A stretch of DNA of 64,000 nucleotides from Puffinus mauretanicus (GCA_023333565.1 JAJKFH010001548.1:2046001-2110000), one strand, 5' to 3'. Positions 12,291 to 23,232 are shown, numbered from the stretch's first letter. The notes: generated from the sequence alone by a model not told the origin. Made by a program: numbers and translations.

Positions 12291-14640
12291 AGCCAGATGT
12301 AGCCCCACTGGCTCTGGTTTTTTCCCCATGGAGCTGAGAGGACCACAAATATTAATTGTCTGCAGTGGAGATGAATCAGTGCTCTCAGTGTTGCAGGTAG
12401 GTTCTGTGGAAGTGCAGCTTACTGCAACCATAGGGGCCGATTCATGCATATGGTCACATATGAATGGTGGCTGAAACCGAGCCTGTGAACAGTGACTGTA
12501 AAGTGTTCTTGGTGTGTTCATGTTCTGCTGCTCTGCCAAATAAAGCAGAAGCTTTTAAAACTATGGGCTGAAGTTACTCAGCTTCTCATTACTGTCTTCC
12601 TGGTCATACACGCTTTGGTATTTGTCCCTTAAAACTGAGAGTTCAGAGTTTTTCACTTAAGGTTTATTGTTTAAAGTTTGTTTTGCATGGTTTCTCCCTC
12701 AAGAGTTGAGCTTTATTACTTTATTTTGTAGGGCTCCGTGTTTATCAACCGGAGTTTACAGTTTACTCTTACTGATCAGGGCACAGGATTTTAGATCTAA
12801 CCTCATAAACAAATTCTAAATCCCCAATGATCGTTTGGGTTCCGAGATTTGCAGTTTATCAAATTATTTAGGGTTCAAGTTTGATGGCATACTGTTGAAA
12901 GGTCTAAATCCTTAGAAAATAAACTGTAAGCCGTCAACCATAAACAGTAGCCTATGAAACCTTCTTTGGAGTTTGTAACTGTAATGCACCAGGGGTAGTT
13001 TTTGTTGTGATCCCAGAGGGAAAGGCACTTGGAGTCCATAAGGTATTGACTGAAATTCCATTTATTGAAGCTAACTCTAGAGGGAAAAAGGGAATAGTAT
13101 AGACAATCTTACATCTCTTCAAATGCCGGGAACCCCAAGTTGTGCAGAGTCAGAGGGACCTCCAGTCAGGGTATGGCACACGGTGCAGATCCTGTCTGTG
13201 GGGGAGATTCTGCAGGCATCTTTGTCTTTAGAGCTCTTATGGGATTCTCTTAGAAGAAAATAATTCCATTCATTATTTCTACTATCAAACAAAAGAATGT
13301 TCACATGACAAACTGCTGCTTTGCTTTAAGATAAAAGACAAGGACGTGCAGGTGGTGTAATTGCCAATGTGAAGTGGGAGCTGCCTACAGACTCCTTTGT
13401 TACGATTAGCTGGCTAAATTTATCCTATGAGCAAGGAATATGCTTGAAAACCAACTTATACATGCAGCACAGCACAGACCTGCGCCTTCTCAGGTTAACT
13501 GTTGTGTGGATCACCAACTCCTCGATGCGCAAGAGTCTTCTGGTTAGGATCACCACGGTTACCTCCCCTGTGCCCCCTGTTCAGTTCTGTGCTTGATCTG
13601 AGGTCTAGGATCGATACGGTGCAGGCACAGGGTAGTAAGCCAAACTGCTGTGGTGGCGGGGAGGTAAGAGCTGTGAAAATTTCTTGCAGGGCTCTTGCCC
13701 AGGGGTAGGGCAGAAGCACATATAGATCAGATCCTCTCAAATACCAGACCTGAATCCTACCTTTGAAGGAGAAAGCTTGGAGGATGTGGACAGCTCCTCA
13801 GTGATTTGCCACATCGAAAGCAGTAACCCGAGCCGACTTTTGGCAACTGGATTGATGAACGCTGGTCCAGTAATGACTCTTAAGGTGCTGCAGGTAAACT
13901 GGGAGTGTATTGGCACAGAGCCCCGTGGCAGACTGACTCTCAATTGTTGCTTTTGTGCATTAATTAATTGACTGCTTTATTCTTTGCACTCATGGCTATG
14001 GTTCTTGTGGTCCCTTTGCACTCAGAAAAAAGTATGTCAGGACAGTGTCTGGGGGAGGAGGTTACACACTGTATGAGGGGCTTGGTCCCAAGGTTTTATG
14101 GACCACCTCGGAGGAAGCCCTGTGCTGTTCACAGGGTTGTGGGGGATTTCCCTTTTGGGATTTCCCGAAGTTCCCCTTTGCTATGGAAATCTGAGAGTTG
14201 TCAGTGGCATTTCCAATCATCCTGACAGCACCTGGGACCACTCCAGCGCCTTGTGAAGTCCCCAGGCTGCTCCTGGATTTGCTGTCAGTACTCTCGGCTA
14301 TGTGGGCAATGTCTGGAGTTGAGGGCCAGGGCCAGCAAAAGCAGTGCTGGGAGACAGGGTTCCCACAGGGTCAGGGGCTGCCTGCAGGGAATGTTCTGTG
14401 AGCCACATTGAGCCCCACGACAGGCCTTAGGGCCCTTTTGCTGTGCAGCAAGGTCCTTCATTTGTGTTGTGAGTGTGCCCCAGTGCCCTCTGTACTTCTC
14501 AGTTCACATTCTGGGTTGCCCCTGAGCCTTTTTGTGTGCTTCAGGTCCTTGTTTATCTTACAATGTGCCATAAAGTTTTCTGTTTATCTTTTTCCCATTG
14601 AAGAGTTTTCCCAATGCTTTCCTGTGTGCTCTGGGGCTAT
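12291..14640. other. Unassigned region with a polyA signal
   Basis: An AATAAA lies at 12539-12544 on the plus strand. Several stretches (13.0-13.35 and 13.5-13.75 kb) look like old transposon or LTR debris, but I could not match them to a family. Open frames are all under 90 codons and unconvincing. Confidence 0.4.
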
Positions 14641-15295
14641 ATTTTGACGTAGCCCAGGGGGGGAGGTGATGTGCTGTGGGGGTCGGGTGATGGCCCCCCG
14701 TTCCTGCTGGGCTCCAGCTGTGGGCCGGGGCTGGACGAGCCCCAGGTGCAGGCAGTGAGGCTGATGGTGACTGCCCCTCCCTGTAAAGGGGTGGCTGCTG
14801 GTGGAGGGGCTGATCCTGTCCTGCCCCGGGTGGCTGTGGCGGGGCCGGTGTCAGCCGAGGGAGGAGCAGAGCGGTCGCCGGGCTGCGGCTGCACCGAGGG
14901 AGAAGGCGAGAGGGGAGCGGGCGGGCGTCCCTTGGACCGCGAACGTCCCGGGTGGCACCGAGTGCCGAGGCCGAGTGGGAGCGGGCGCTGGGGGATCACC
15001 GAGGCGTGGAGAGCACCGGGGGGGGCACTCTGGGTCTGGTGGCAGGGCCGCGTGATCGACCAGCGGGTCCCGGGGAAGGCGGGGGGGCGGCGGGGTCCAT
15101 GGCGGAGGCTCGGAGCGGCGGGTGCAGGAGGACCGCGGGGTGCCTGAGCCGGAGCCATGGCAAGCCCGGACCCGCGCTGGGGAGCGCAGGTCTGCGCTCA
15201 AGGCTGGGCGTAGCTTCCGGCGCGTCGGCGGGGAGAAGGACGTGGGGGAACGGTGTCCCCGCAGGGTCAGAAAGCAGGGAAGGCTGCCTCTCGCG
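14641..15295. promoter_or_regulatory. CpG island
   Basis: This strongly GC- and CpG-rich sequence contains two ATG codons in good Kozak context (GTCCATGGCGG at about 15098 and GCCATGGCAAG at about 15154). Overlapping open frames exist on both strands. None gives a protein I recognise, so I call it an island/promoter and leave coding potential open. Confidence 0.5.
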
Positions 15296-15430
15296 GCATG
15301 CCGGGAGCTGCAGTCCTGGGGCCCGGGGCTGCCGGTCGGCCCTGTTGGGCATGCCGGGAGGTGTAGTCTTCCGGCACCCGGCTGCTAGGTGGCCATTCTC
15401 TCCTCCCCAGTGCATGCTGGGAGATGTAGT
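15296..15430 (-). promoter_or_regulatory. Three ZNF143/SBS-like motifs in a row
   Basis: Three copies of a 19-bp motif of the form GCATGCYGGGAGNTGYAGT lie at 15296-15314, 15349-15367 and 15412-15430, spaced 53 and 63 bp apart and all in one orientation. They read as the complement of the SBS element (ACTACAAYTCCCAGCATGC-type) bound by ZNF143/STAF and THAP11-HCFC1. A weaker fourth (GCACGCGGTGTAGTTTT) is at about 15519-15535. Such elements are strong TSS-proximal activators. Confidence 0.7.
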
Positions 15431-15619
15431 TTTTACGGACTTCACTGCCTGGCGGCTGCATTGCTCTCCCCCGCGCGCAGGGAGGCGTACTCCTTGCTAC
15501 CGCCGCGGCCGGCACGGCGCAGCACGCGGTGTAGTTTTGTGGCCGGTTTCTGTTGGTTTTCAGCGGGCTTCTCGCTACGGTCATCCCCCAAAATCCCCCA
15601 AAATGCGTTGCGGAGGCGC

Positions 15620-16012
15620 CTCGAGAGCGAATGCGCGTTGGCGCACCGCCCGTCCCCCGAACCGCCGTGCCGCGAAATGCAGCTCCCACGAGGCGCATGT
15701 GCGGTGGCTCTCCTACCGACGCTCGCTGCAGCTCGGGAACCGCGCATGCGCGGTGGCGCGCTTTGCCGCCCTCGCTGCTGCCACCTGGCGACCAGAGTTG
15801 GGTACTGCAACCCGGGACCCGCGCATGCGCAGAGGAGGGCTTTGCCGTGCTCGCTGCTGCCGTCAGGCGACCAGAATTCGGTACTGCAGCTAAGGAGCTG
15901 CGCATGCGCAGTGGCGCTCTTGCCGCGCTCCCTGCTGCCACCCGGCGACCAGAATTCGGTACTGCCGCTCTTGAGCTGCGCATGCGCAGTGACGCACTTT
16001 TCTTTCCTCATC
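15620..16012 (+). repeat. NRF1-palindrome ~79-bp minisatellite, short array
   Basis: Four monomers carry a perfect GCGCATGCGC at 15742, 15821, 15900 and 15978, at 78-79 bp spacing. Two diverged monomers lie upstream (about 15628 and 15697). Between the palindromes is the conserved CGCTGCTGCCACC ... CCAGAATTCGGTACTGCAG segment. It is the same family as the large array at 42.82-44.58 kb, and it stops within ten bases or so of the segmental-duplication boundary. Confidence 0.9.
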
Positions 16013-16022
16013 CCCCCCCCCG

Positions 16023-16465
16023 CTAAAGTCTTGCACCATGCTCTGCTCCTTGGGGGGAGTGCCCACAGTCAGGGGGGGTGGGGGCTCCCCTCCTCCCCAG
16101 GGAACCCCCCCAACCTGTCCAGGGCACCCTCTGCCACCTCCCCAGCATCCGATCACCGTACCAGGGTCTGACCCTGGGATCCCACTGGTTAACGTCAGGT
16201 GTGAGAGAAGGTTCCTCATTACTCCTTGATTAGTTCCTAGGTGCCAGCTCGATCTGGGTGCCTCCAGAGAGGGACCCCTACCCTGGATCGCCCTCCTTGC
16301 ACACCTGCACCCGTTGCAGGAGGGTCCCCACACACCATGGGAGCCACGTGAGAACCGGAGGGGGCCTTGAGCCTGCCCAGCAGCAGTCAAAACACCCCAG
16401 TGGTTTCAGGCACTGGCTGTTTTGCTCCCGAACCCAAGGGTACGGCCGAGAAAAATAACCACCGT
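16023..16465. other. Non-coding start of duplicated unit
   Basis: C-rich, moderately GC-rich sequence precedes the VNTR. No gene or known repeat is recognised. The same segment recurs at 46080-46500 with scattered substitutions. Confidence 0.5.
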
Positions 16466-16965
16466 CACACGAGGGTCCTGCACAACTACTGCTGCCACAC
16501 GAGGGTTCTGCACAATCACCATCGTGGTACAGGGCTCCCTACACAACCACAACCATTGTACAGGGGTCCTGCACAATCACCACCATCGCATGAGGGTTCC
16601 CTGCACCCACTCCTCATTGCATGAGGGTCCCTGCCCCATCACCGCCATTGTACAAGGGTCCTGCACAGCCGTTACTGTCGCATAAGGGTCGCTGCACATC
16701 CACAACCATTGCATGGGGGTCCTACACAGCCACCACCATTGCACGAGGGTCCTGCACAATCACAACCATCGCACAAGGGTCCCCGTGCACCTGCCTGCCA
16801 TTGCACGAGGGTCCCCTGCACACCAAGCAATTGCGTAAGGGTCCTCCTGCACTGCCCCCCCCATCGCACGGGGGTCTCCACACACCGACCCTCCGTTGCG
16901 CAAGGATCCCTGCACAATCACCACCGTTGCACGGGGGTCCCTGTACAGCCAGCCGCACTGCACAA
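16466..16965 (+). repeat. ~30-bp VNTR, about 16 units
   Basis: Tandem units follow the pattern CAYGAGGGTCCTGCACAATC plus about ten bases ending ACCATTG, mostly 30-32 bp long. I count about 16 GGGTCC-type cores. The array abuts promoter a. The equivalent array in copy 2 has about eight units, so the locus has changed length since duplication. One more isolated unit lies before promoter b (17370-17410). Confidence 0.88.
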
Positions 16966-17100
16966 GTCGCCGTGCGCATGCGTACTTCCGGGGCGGGGAC
17001 TACAACTCCCGGCGTGCCCCCCGCGGGCGGCCCGGTGGAGCCGCACGCTGATTGGCTGCGGAGGATATTTCAACGGGGCGCGCGGCGGCGGCGGCGCTGC
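16966..17100 (+). promoter_or_regulatory. Promoter a, copy 1 (NRF1, Sp1, ZNF143, CCAAT)
   Basis: In order: an NRF1-type GTGCGCATGCGTA (about 16973), GGGGCGGGG (about 16989), a ZNF143/SBS-like ACTACAACTCCCGGCGTGCC (16999-17018), and an inverted CCAAT box (GATTGGCTG, about 17050). A GATATTTCAACGGGGCGCG segment and a short CGG run of about five units follow. This is the grammar of a TATA-less housekeeping or cell-cycle promoter firing to the right. It is paralogous to promoter b, 475 bp downstream. Confidence 0.75.
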
Positions 17101-17435
17101 TGCTGCGTACCCAAGGGGGGCTGGGGAGTGGGGCTGGGGGGGGTTGTGTGCTAGGGGGGCTGGGGATTAGGGCTGGCGGAGGGCTGCGGTGACCCAAGGA
17201 GCTGGGGAGTGGGGCTGGGGGTCCTGGCGGGACTTGAGAGTGGGGCTTTCCTCCCTCTTCCAGGGAGCTGGAAAATGGTATGGGTCGGGTGCTGTGAACA
17301 CCGGGGGTCCTGGGGCTGGGAGGTGCTTGCAAACGCTGGGGAGGGGCTGCGAGCAGGGGGGGCACAAGGGTTGCACCAGGGTCGGTGCACGATCACCTCC
17401 ATTGTACGGGTGTCGATGTAGAGGCAGCCGCGCTG
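17101..17435. other. G-rich spacer between promoters
   Basis: Imperfect GGGGAGTGGGGCTGGGGG repeats lie between promoters a and b. The corresponding stretch in copy 2 is expanded. No gene is supported. Confidence 0.5.
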
Positions 17436-17589
17436 CACGAGGCGCCGTGCGCATGCGCGCTGCCGGGGCGGGGACTACAACTCCCGGCGTGCCCCGCGCG
17501 GGCGGTCCGGTGGAGCCGCGCGCTGATTGGCTGCGGAGGGTATTTCAACGGGGCGCGCGGCGGGCTCTGCACCGAGGCGGCGGCGCAGC
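17436..17589 (+). promoter_or_regulatory. Promoter b and first exon end, copy 1
   Basis: This is a second copy of the promoter a cassette: NRF1 palindrome GTGCGCATGCGCGC (about 17447), GGGGCGGGG, ZNF143-like ACTACAACTCCCGGCGTGCC (17474-17493), inverted CCAAT (GATTGGCTG, about 17524), TATTTCAACGGGGCGCG and GGCGGCGGC. It ends at a strong splice donor, GCAGC|GTGAGT, with the intron starting at 17590. A first exon therefore probably ends at 17589. No convincing start codon is visible in it. The same cassette is at 47496-47649. Confidence 0.7.
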
Positions 17590-19245
17590 GTGAGTGTGAG
17601 GGGCCGCGGGCCCGGGGAGCCGAGGAGTGGGGCTGTGACGGGGGGGGCGGTCCTGGAGGCTCCGGGGACGGGGGCTGGGGGGGCTCCAGGCGGGGGAGGG
17701 GCTGTGAGCATCTGGGGGGGGTGGGGGGGGGGAGTGCTGCGTGCCCTAGGGGGGCCGCGCGGTGGGCCCGGGGGGAGGGGGGGTGCGCTGTGTGCAAACA
17801 GACGCTCCCTGCGAGTCCCAGCTGTCGCCCCGTGGGGCCGGGGACCCCCCAGCCCTCCCTGCAGGCAGACTGGGGGCTTCGCGGGCCGAGTCGAGGGAGG
17901 AGCTGCTGGAGAGAGGGCTTAGAAACGGCCTTCTGCCCCCGAAACTCCTGGAGCATTTGAAGGGGAGGGACAGGTCCGCCCCAGGGCCCCAAGGGGAAGA
18001 CCTCGGAGCAGGGACTTGGGGTTGTTCCAGGAGCAAAAGCTGGCCCCAGCCAGCTCGCCTCTGCTCCCCCGGCACCGGGATCAGACCTTTCAGCCCCGTT
18101 TCTGCCCGAAGCATCACACAAGCGCTTGCCCTCCCCGGGGGCATCTTTGGGACTTGAGAAGAGGCGCAGCAGCTGGGTTTTTGGGCTCAGAAATGGGTGC
18201 TAAGTGAGCTGGTTTGGGGGCCCAAAGCAGAAGCCGGTTTGGCCGTTTGTGCGGGGGGGTGGGAGGGCATTGGGGGCTGCAGGGGAAAGCAGGGGGTGGG
18301 CAGGGTGCGTGGACCCTCCCCAGGGGTGGGGGTCTGGTCCTGCTGGACCCCGAAGTGCGGGAGGCCGGCATGCACCAGACCAAACTCAACGTCTGAGGTG
18401 GTCTCTGGGGGGAAGAGGTGGTCCCTGCTTTTCAGACCCCGCACGCCTTCTTCGAGTCCAGCTCTTCCTTGTCGACTGCTTAGAATAGTTATTAACTAAT
18501 TAATCATACAAGCTAATTAATATTTATACAATGTACAACTATGATATTTAATCCTAATAGTCAAGTTTTGACGACGATTGGTTTACGACCTTGCCAAAAG
18601 CCCAGGCTGTTGCAAATAGCTGGAGCTTGTAAGGAGAAGGAGCTGAAATCAACGGGAGCTTCCATGTAGAGCTGGAGGTTCAATTAACCAGAACTGTAGC
18701 AAGCAGGAGCTCGAACGAGACAGGGTGTCCGCTGTCTGGGGCATGCCTTAGCCAGAGGCAAAATTACCAGCAGCTGTAACGAGCAGGAGCGGCGATTCGC
18801 TGCAGCGTCTGTTTGCTGGAGCATCCGTCGGCCAGGCTGCACTCCCAGCACGGCTGAAGAGCAGCCAGGCGCAGGCAGGGCTGTCCCCAGCGAGGAGCTC
18901 TGAGCGGCAGGGAGGCGAGTTGTCCTTTGGCCAGCGGGGAGCCCGGCCTCCTCCCTTGGGGATTAAATCCACGCCACGCGTGGATCCGCTCTCTTTGCGT
19001 GGAGGCTCTCTCCTGGTCCCGTTCCCGAGGGCTGAAGTGAGGTGGGGGTCCCCCGGCTCTCCCCGAGGGGCAGGCGGCAGCACGAGGCGGCGGTGTCTCC
19101 CCGGTACCCGGCAAAGGGGAGCGAAACTGGCTGGCTGGAGCTCCCGGGGTGCACAGCCCGGCCCCGCACGGCAGAATCCTTCCCTGGGTTTTACCGTTGG
19201 CTGGGTGTGACAAACAGGTTCATTTTGTGCCTCCTCTTTTCCCAG
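17590..19245. other. GC-rich putative intron 1, copy 1
   Basis: G-rich, CpG-island-like sequence continues for about 900 bp, then composition becomes more AT-rich. Multiple overlapping open frames on both strands reflect composition. No protein family is recognisable. Confidence 0.45.
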
Positions 19246-19304
19246 CGTCACCTTCTGCGTCACGTGAAGAAAATCCTGCGTGGTTGACGCCGCTTGCTGC
19301 TCAG
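19246..19304 (+). other. Candidate exon 2 of unrecognised gene, copy 1
   Basis: A pyrimidine tract and CCCAG acceptor precede 19246 and a GTAATG donor follows 19304. One frame is open throughout (19 codons, SPSASREENPAWLTPLAAQ), entering at phase 1 and leaving at a codon boundary. That phase agrees with exon 1 ending in a single codon base at 17589. I do not recognise the peptide. Copy 2 changes the Arg of SASREE to Cys. It is exon-like by splice sites and phase only. Confidence 0.4.
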
Positions 19305-21160
19305 GTAATGGCACGTGTGGGGCCGGGGGAGCCGGGAGAAACATTGGCGAGTTCAAGGACGCTGCAGCTACTCCACGTCAAACCCAGGGAAAAGGCAAAT
19401 TTGCTGCCGGTGCAGAAAAGCTGATGAACAGTTGCCGTTAACAGAGTGTGCCTCGTTCCCGAATCGGTCCCTGGGTAGTTACGAGTGTTTTCCTTTCAGG
19501 GAAAAGAATGAGCTTTCATCTACGATAAATTAAGAGCTGCCTGTTACCTTCTTTAGGGTCAAGTATTTCTCTTTTGTTTGTTCATACTGATTTTATGGGC
19601 AGGTTGGAAATAGCCTTTTATTTTTATATGCATAACTCAATTTTTAGTAATATGTGGTGTCAGTATAGTTAATTTTTGAGCACCCAGGTGCCACTAGAAA
19701 TGTAATGAATGAACACGATGGAAACTGATATTTAAACTTGATTTTTACTTGATTTTTTTTTTCATTAGAGTGTTTATGGCATGTTGCCCTGTGGCTCAAT
19801 CAACATTCTGTTCAGTGGAGTCTTCAATCTAGGACTTTAACACAAAAAAAAAAGTTGGTCCTTCCAAAAAAAGGGCTAGTCATTCATAGGATCGAGGTAT
19901 AGACTTGGAGAGTCGCTTAAGTATGTAATTAGAATTAAAGCCAAATGTCGCTTCATGTTGCTGCTGTTGGTCTTCACTTTCATTAATTTCCCCGCTACTC
20001 CGTCATGGCTGGGAGCTCCGAATCTGAATTTTTTTCACTCCCTAACGCATTTTTCTCCCCAAGGAGAGGCTACGTTTAAAAGTTCATTAGTTTCCTCACA
20101 AATGCATCGGTCAATAAAATTGAGTTATGGTTATTAAAACCACAAAAATGACACCAGTCTTACAGATCTGGACTATTTCTGAACATGTGTTCATCACGTG
20201 CAGATGTCATCGGGATACAGATCATCTGCACTTCATGCTCCGACGAGACAATCTGCTGAGACAGGGACGAGCTCCAAAAGAAAAAAAAGGTACAACATCA
20301 AGGTTTTGTTTTGTTGTTGGTTTTTGTGGTTTTTTTGTGTTTGTGGTGTTGGCTTTTTTTTTAAGAGTGCGATGTTGACTGGTGGCAGCCTGCAGAGCTC
20401 TCGTGCTGCCTGACCTCTCCTTTTCTTCTCTGTCACTCCTCTTTCGTGGCTGTAATTTTCACTCGGGTAGTTTTAGAAGAGCAATTTAGTTCCTCGCCTG
20501 TGTAAATGTGCTGGTAATACCCGGAAGGTAAATGCGTGAACCAGTAGCGAATAACTTGGCTACAAGTAGAATTTCTGAAGGAAGAACAATGACAACAGGA
20601 AGCAAGTAGCAAGTTACCACAAATTTGTGTGTGTCAAACACATCGAAGTCTTATTGCCAAACGTTGTTTGGCAATGTGTTCCAAATGGCTCGTTTTGGTA
20701 AACATAAATTTTCAGGAAGTTCAGGGTTGTGTGTGGAAAAACGTGCCCCTCTGTCTAGGTGTCCTGCTACGTAAATAGCATCAGTCAGTAGCCCATCCAG
20801 TGGCAGGGCTGTTGTTCCCTGCTCTCGATCTTGCCATAGTAGTGTTGTGATATTTCGACCTAAGAGGCAGCTTTAGGAATGGAAGGAGAATGCCTGTGTT
20901 CTGTAAGGGCTACGAGTGCCGACCCTTTTCTCTGCCTGCTGCTTACCTGTGCATGAGATGAAACTGTATTGTTTTTCTCCCTTGTTCCCGGTCGAAATAT
21001 TTCTGAAGCTGTCGCTGCTGTGGGTTTGCAATTTGTGTTACTGCATTTTTGTAGAGTTCTAGTTATGGATTGTTTCTGCCGTGGCAAAGTGTCAAGATAC
21101 GGTTTTCAGTTTAAAGCTTCAGAAACGGCATTCGCTGAAATCAGCGTAGGCGAAACTGAT
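19305..21160. other. Putative intron, no feature recognised
   Basis: AT-rich sequence with homopolymer runs. No coding signal, RNA gene or repeat that I can name. Confidence 0.45.
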
Positions 21161-21696
21161 TGTTGTGGTTTAACCTGGCAGGCAGCTAAACACCACGCAG
21201 CTGCTGGCTCACTCCCCCTGCCCCCACAGTGGGATGGGGGAGAGAATCGGAAAAAAAAGTGAAGCTCATAGGATGAGGTAAAGACAGTTTAATAGGACAG
21301 AAAAGGAAGGGGAAATAATCATAACGATAAAAGAATATACAGAATAAGCGATGCACAATGCGATTGCTCACCGCCCGCCAACTGATGCCCAGCTGGTTCC
21401 CGAGTGGCGGTCGCCGCCCCCCGGCCAACTCCCCCAGCTTATATGCTGAGCGCGACGTCATATGGTATGGACTGTCCCTTTGGCTGGTTTGGGTCATCTG
21501 TCCCGGCTAAGGTCCCTCCCAGCTTCTCGCTGGCAGGGCATGAGAAGCTGAAAAGTCCCCGACTAGCGTAAGCACTGCTTAGCCACAACTAAAACATCAG
21601 CGTGTTATCCACATTTTTATCGTACTAAATCTAAAACATAGCACTATACCAGCTACCAGGAAGAAAATTAACTCTATCCCAGCCGAAACCAGGACA
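21161..21696 (-). mobile_element. Solo LTR, antisense, copy 1
   Basis: An LTR runs in reverse. On the minus strand it begins TGTCCTGGTTTCGGCTGGGA and ends AACCACAACA, with TG...CA ends. A TATAAG box lies near 21440 on the minus strand, with a CRE-like TGACGTC just upstream. An AATAAA-type signal is not obvious. No perfect target-site duplication is seen (CTGAT against CTGGT). No internal region is attached, so it is a solo LTR formed by LTR-LTR recombination. I know this LTR type as abundant in many neoavian genomes. Confidence 0.85.
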
Positions 21697-22284
21697 CTGG
21701 TCTTGTGTATGATCCCGCTGTGCTCGCAGGGGTGCTCAGTGGCTCCTCATCAAAACAGCGAAGTGTGTGTGGATGTCCGTAGGGTCGCGCTCGGGGTCTG
21801 GGGGCGTTATGTATTTTTGCTATTGGAAGACGGAATAGAGCGTGTGCCTGTTAAATCTAACGACAGTCGAAGGTTGGGAGGGACCCTGAGCAGGTTTGGT
21901 GGCACAACTGCAGTTTTCAAAGATCTTGACCATTTGGAGAAACGGCCTGGAAAAAAGGATTCCTCATTTGCAGCGAGTTCACAAGGACAGACGGGTTGCC
22001 GTACTCTTTAACAAAAACACTCAACTTGGGACGTATAGGGTGAGGAAATCGCGGCTCTACTTAGGCTTGAGAAACTGTATGTAGGTATCTGTGCCTGTCA
22101 CCTGCATGTATCTAGGAAAGCGAGTTCTAGCGAAACTAAAGCTGCCAATGAGCCAAAAAAAAGGCACGGTTGTCTAAAACATGCAGAAGCTCTAGTGGCC
22201 TGTATCAACAACTGCACCAAGGATGATGCAAAATACTTTCTCCTCCCCTCAGTTGTAGTCTTCACAGAAAAGGAAGCTTTCTGC
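21697..22284. other. Putative intron, copy 1
   Basis: A 102-codon open frame at 21703-22011 is present in both copies but has no recognisable domain. It lies directly next to the LTR and is probably chance or transposon debris. Confidence 0.35.
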
Positions 22285-22350
22285 TAAACTTTTCCTTTTT
22301 TTTTTTTTTTTTGTTGTTGTTGTTGTTGTTTGTGGTTTTTTTTTTTTTTC
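22285..22350 (+). repeat. Poly-T / (TTG)n microsatellite
   Basis: A run of T followed by about six TTG units and a second T run directly precede candidate exon 3, where they also serve as its pyrimidine tract. Copy 2 has a longer T run and fewer TTG units; this accounts for a 5-bp change in offset between the copies. Confidence 0.85.
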
Positions 22351-22361
22351 CCTCTCAGCAG

Positions 22362-22457
22362 AATGTCAACGGCCACCATTTCGCCACGGTCGCCCTGTCT
22401 TCTGCCGTGAAAGTACGAGACAGATGGAAAGGATCCATAGTGGTCTGCAAGTACAAG
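22362..22457 (+). other. Candidate exon 3 of unrecognised gene, copy 1
   Basis: A long pyrimidine tract and CAGCAG acceptor (either AG usable) lead into a segment of exactly 32 codons. The donor AAG|GTACGC follows 22457. The open frame starts and ends at codon boundaries, compatible with exon 2. The peptide, starting NVNGHHFATVALSSAVKVRD and ending VVCKYK, is protein-like but I do not recognise it. It is identical in copy 2 (52417-52512). Confidence 0.45.
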
Positions 22458-23093
22458 GTACGCCTGTAATATGTGTCTGCATTTTTCCTAAGGTGCTTGT
22501 AGTGTGGACTTCACAGTTAACATGAAGAATGTGGTAGCTCTCCTTCTATATGATTTTTTACCGTGAAATATTTTAACACAAATACTAAAAATAAAGGTCT
22601 GTTCTGGAGCGTGGTACGCCTATGCAAAGCTTGCTTCCCTCCGTCTATTTTCTCCTCCTGCAAGCACAGTCTTCTGTTTCTGTGTGCTTGCTATTAAAGG
22701 GTGCTGTGAAAATAATGTTGGACTAGAAGAGGAGAGGAACAGTTTGTAAGAGTTCGGGTGTGCGGGAGAAACCGACTTTATTTTCATGATAAAAGCTTTA
22801 TGCTTTTTCGGTCAGTAAGTTTTTAAAATACCTTACAGTAGTACTCGAAAACCTTTCTGAGATACTAGCATCTGCGCTAAAAGCAATCAAGGTCAAAGAA
22901 GAGGCGTGGACAAAACGGGACAAATCGGCGTCGCTTCGGTGTGTTTTCGAGGCTTTCCCAAGAAGCGTTAGCAGCCTCGTAACTAGCGACAGAGAGTCCT
23001 GATGTGTTTTTGGTGAGTTACTGCTTCTATAATGTCCTCTTTCCTTAACCTGCAGTGTGTAATTTTGACTTCGGTTGGAAAGAGATTTTCCAG
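22458..23093. other. Putative intron, copy 1
   Basis: AT-rich sequence with no recognisable feature. An alternative acceptor (CTGCAG, 23050-23055) precedes the next candidate exon but would not keep the reading frame. Confidence 0.4.
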
Positions 23094-23232
23094 AATGGAA
23101 ATCTTTCTCATTCAAAGGAGTTGCCTTTTACGAACTTCCCATCGGAATGGATCTTCAGAGATGACGTGCGTGGCAGTAGAAGTCATCCGCAACGAGACTT
23201 TTCGCGCCCTCTGGAAAGAAAAAAAAAAAGGG
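23094..23232 (+). other. Candidate exon 4 of unrecognised gene, copy 1
   Basis: The acceptor GATTTTCCAG precedes 23094 and the donor GGG|GTAAGC follows 23232. The frame continuing from exon 3 is open for 46 codons plus one base (NGNLSHSKELPFTNFPSEW ... PLERKKKR). The C-terminal part is basic and ends in a lysine run encoded by an A tract. Two other frames are also open, and the upstream CTGCAG acceptor is stronger by pyrimidine content, so the exact exon is uncertain. Confidence 0.35.

Noticed and set aside
14952..15893. 313-codon plus-strand frame in the second CpG island
   Set aside because: It crosses the ZNF143 cluster and the NRF1 minisatellite, has strongly GC-driven composition, and overlaps equally long frames on the other strand. 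No domain is recognisable.
17385..17960. 191-codon plus frame spanning promoter b, and its minus-strand 242-codon partner
   Set aside because: The frame begins upstream of the core promoter elements and reads through the splice donor at 17590 into G-rich DNA. Its in-frame part just before the donor is phase-compatible with exon 2, but the ATG lies upstream of any likely transcription start.
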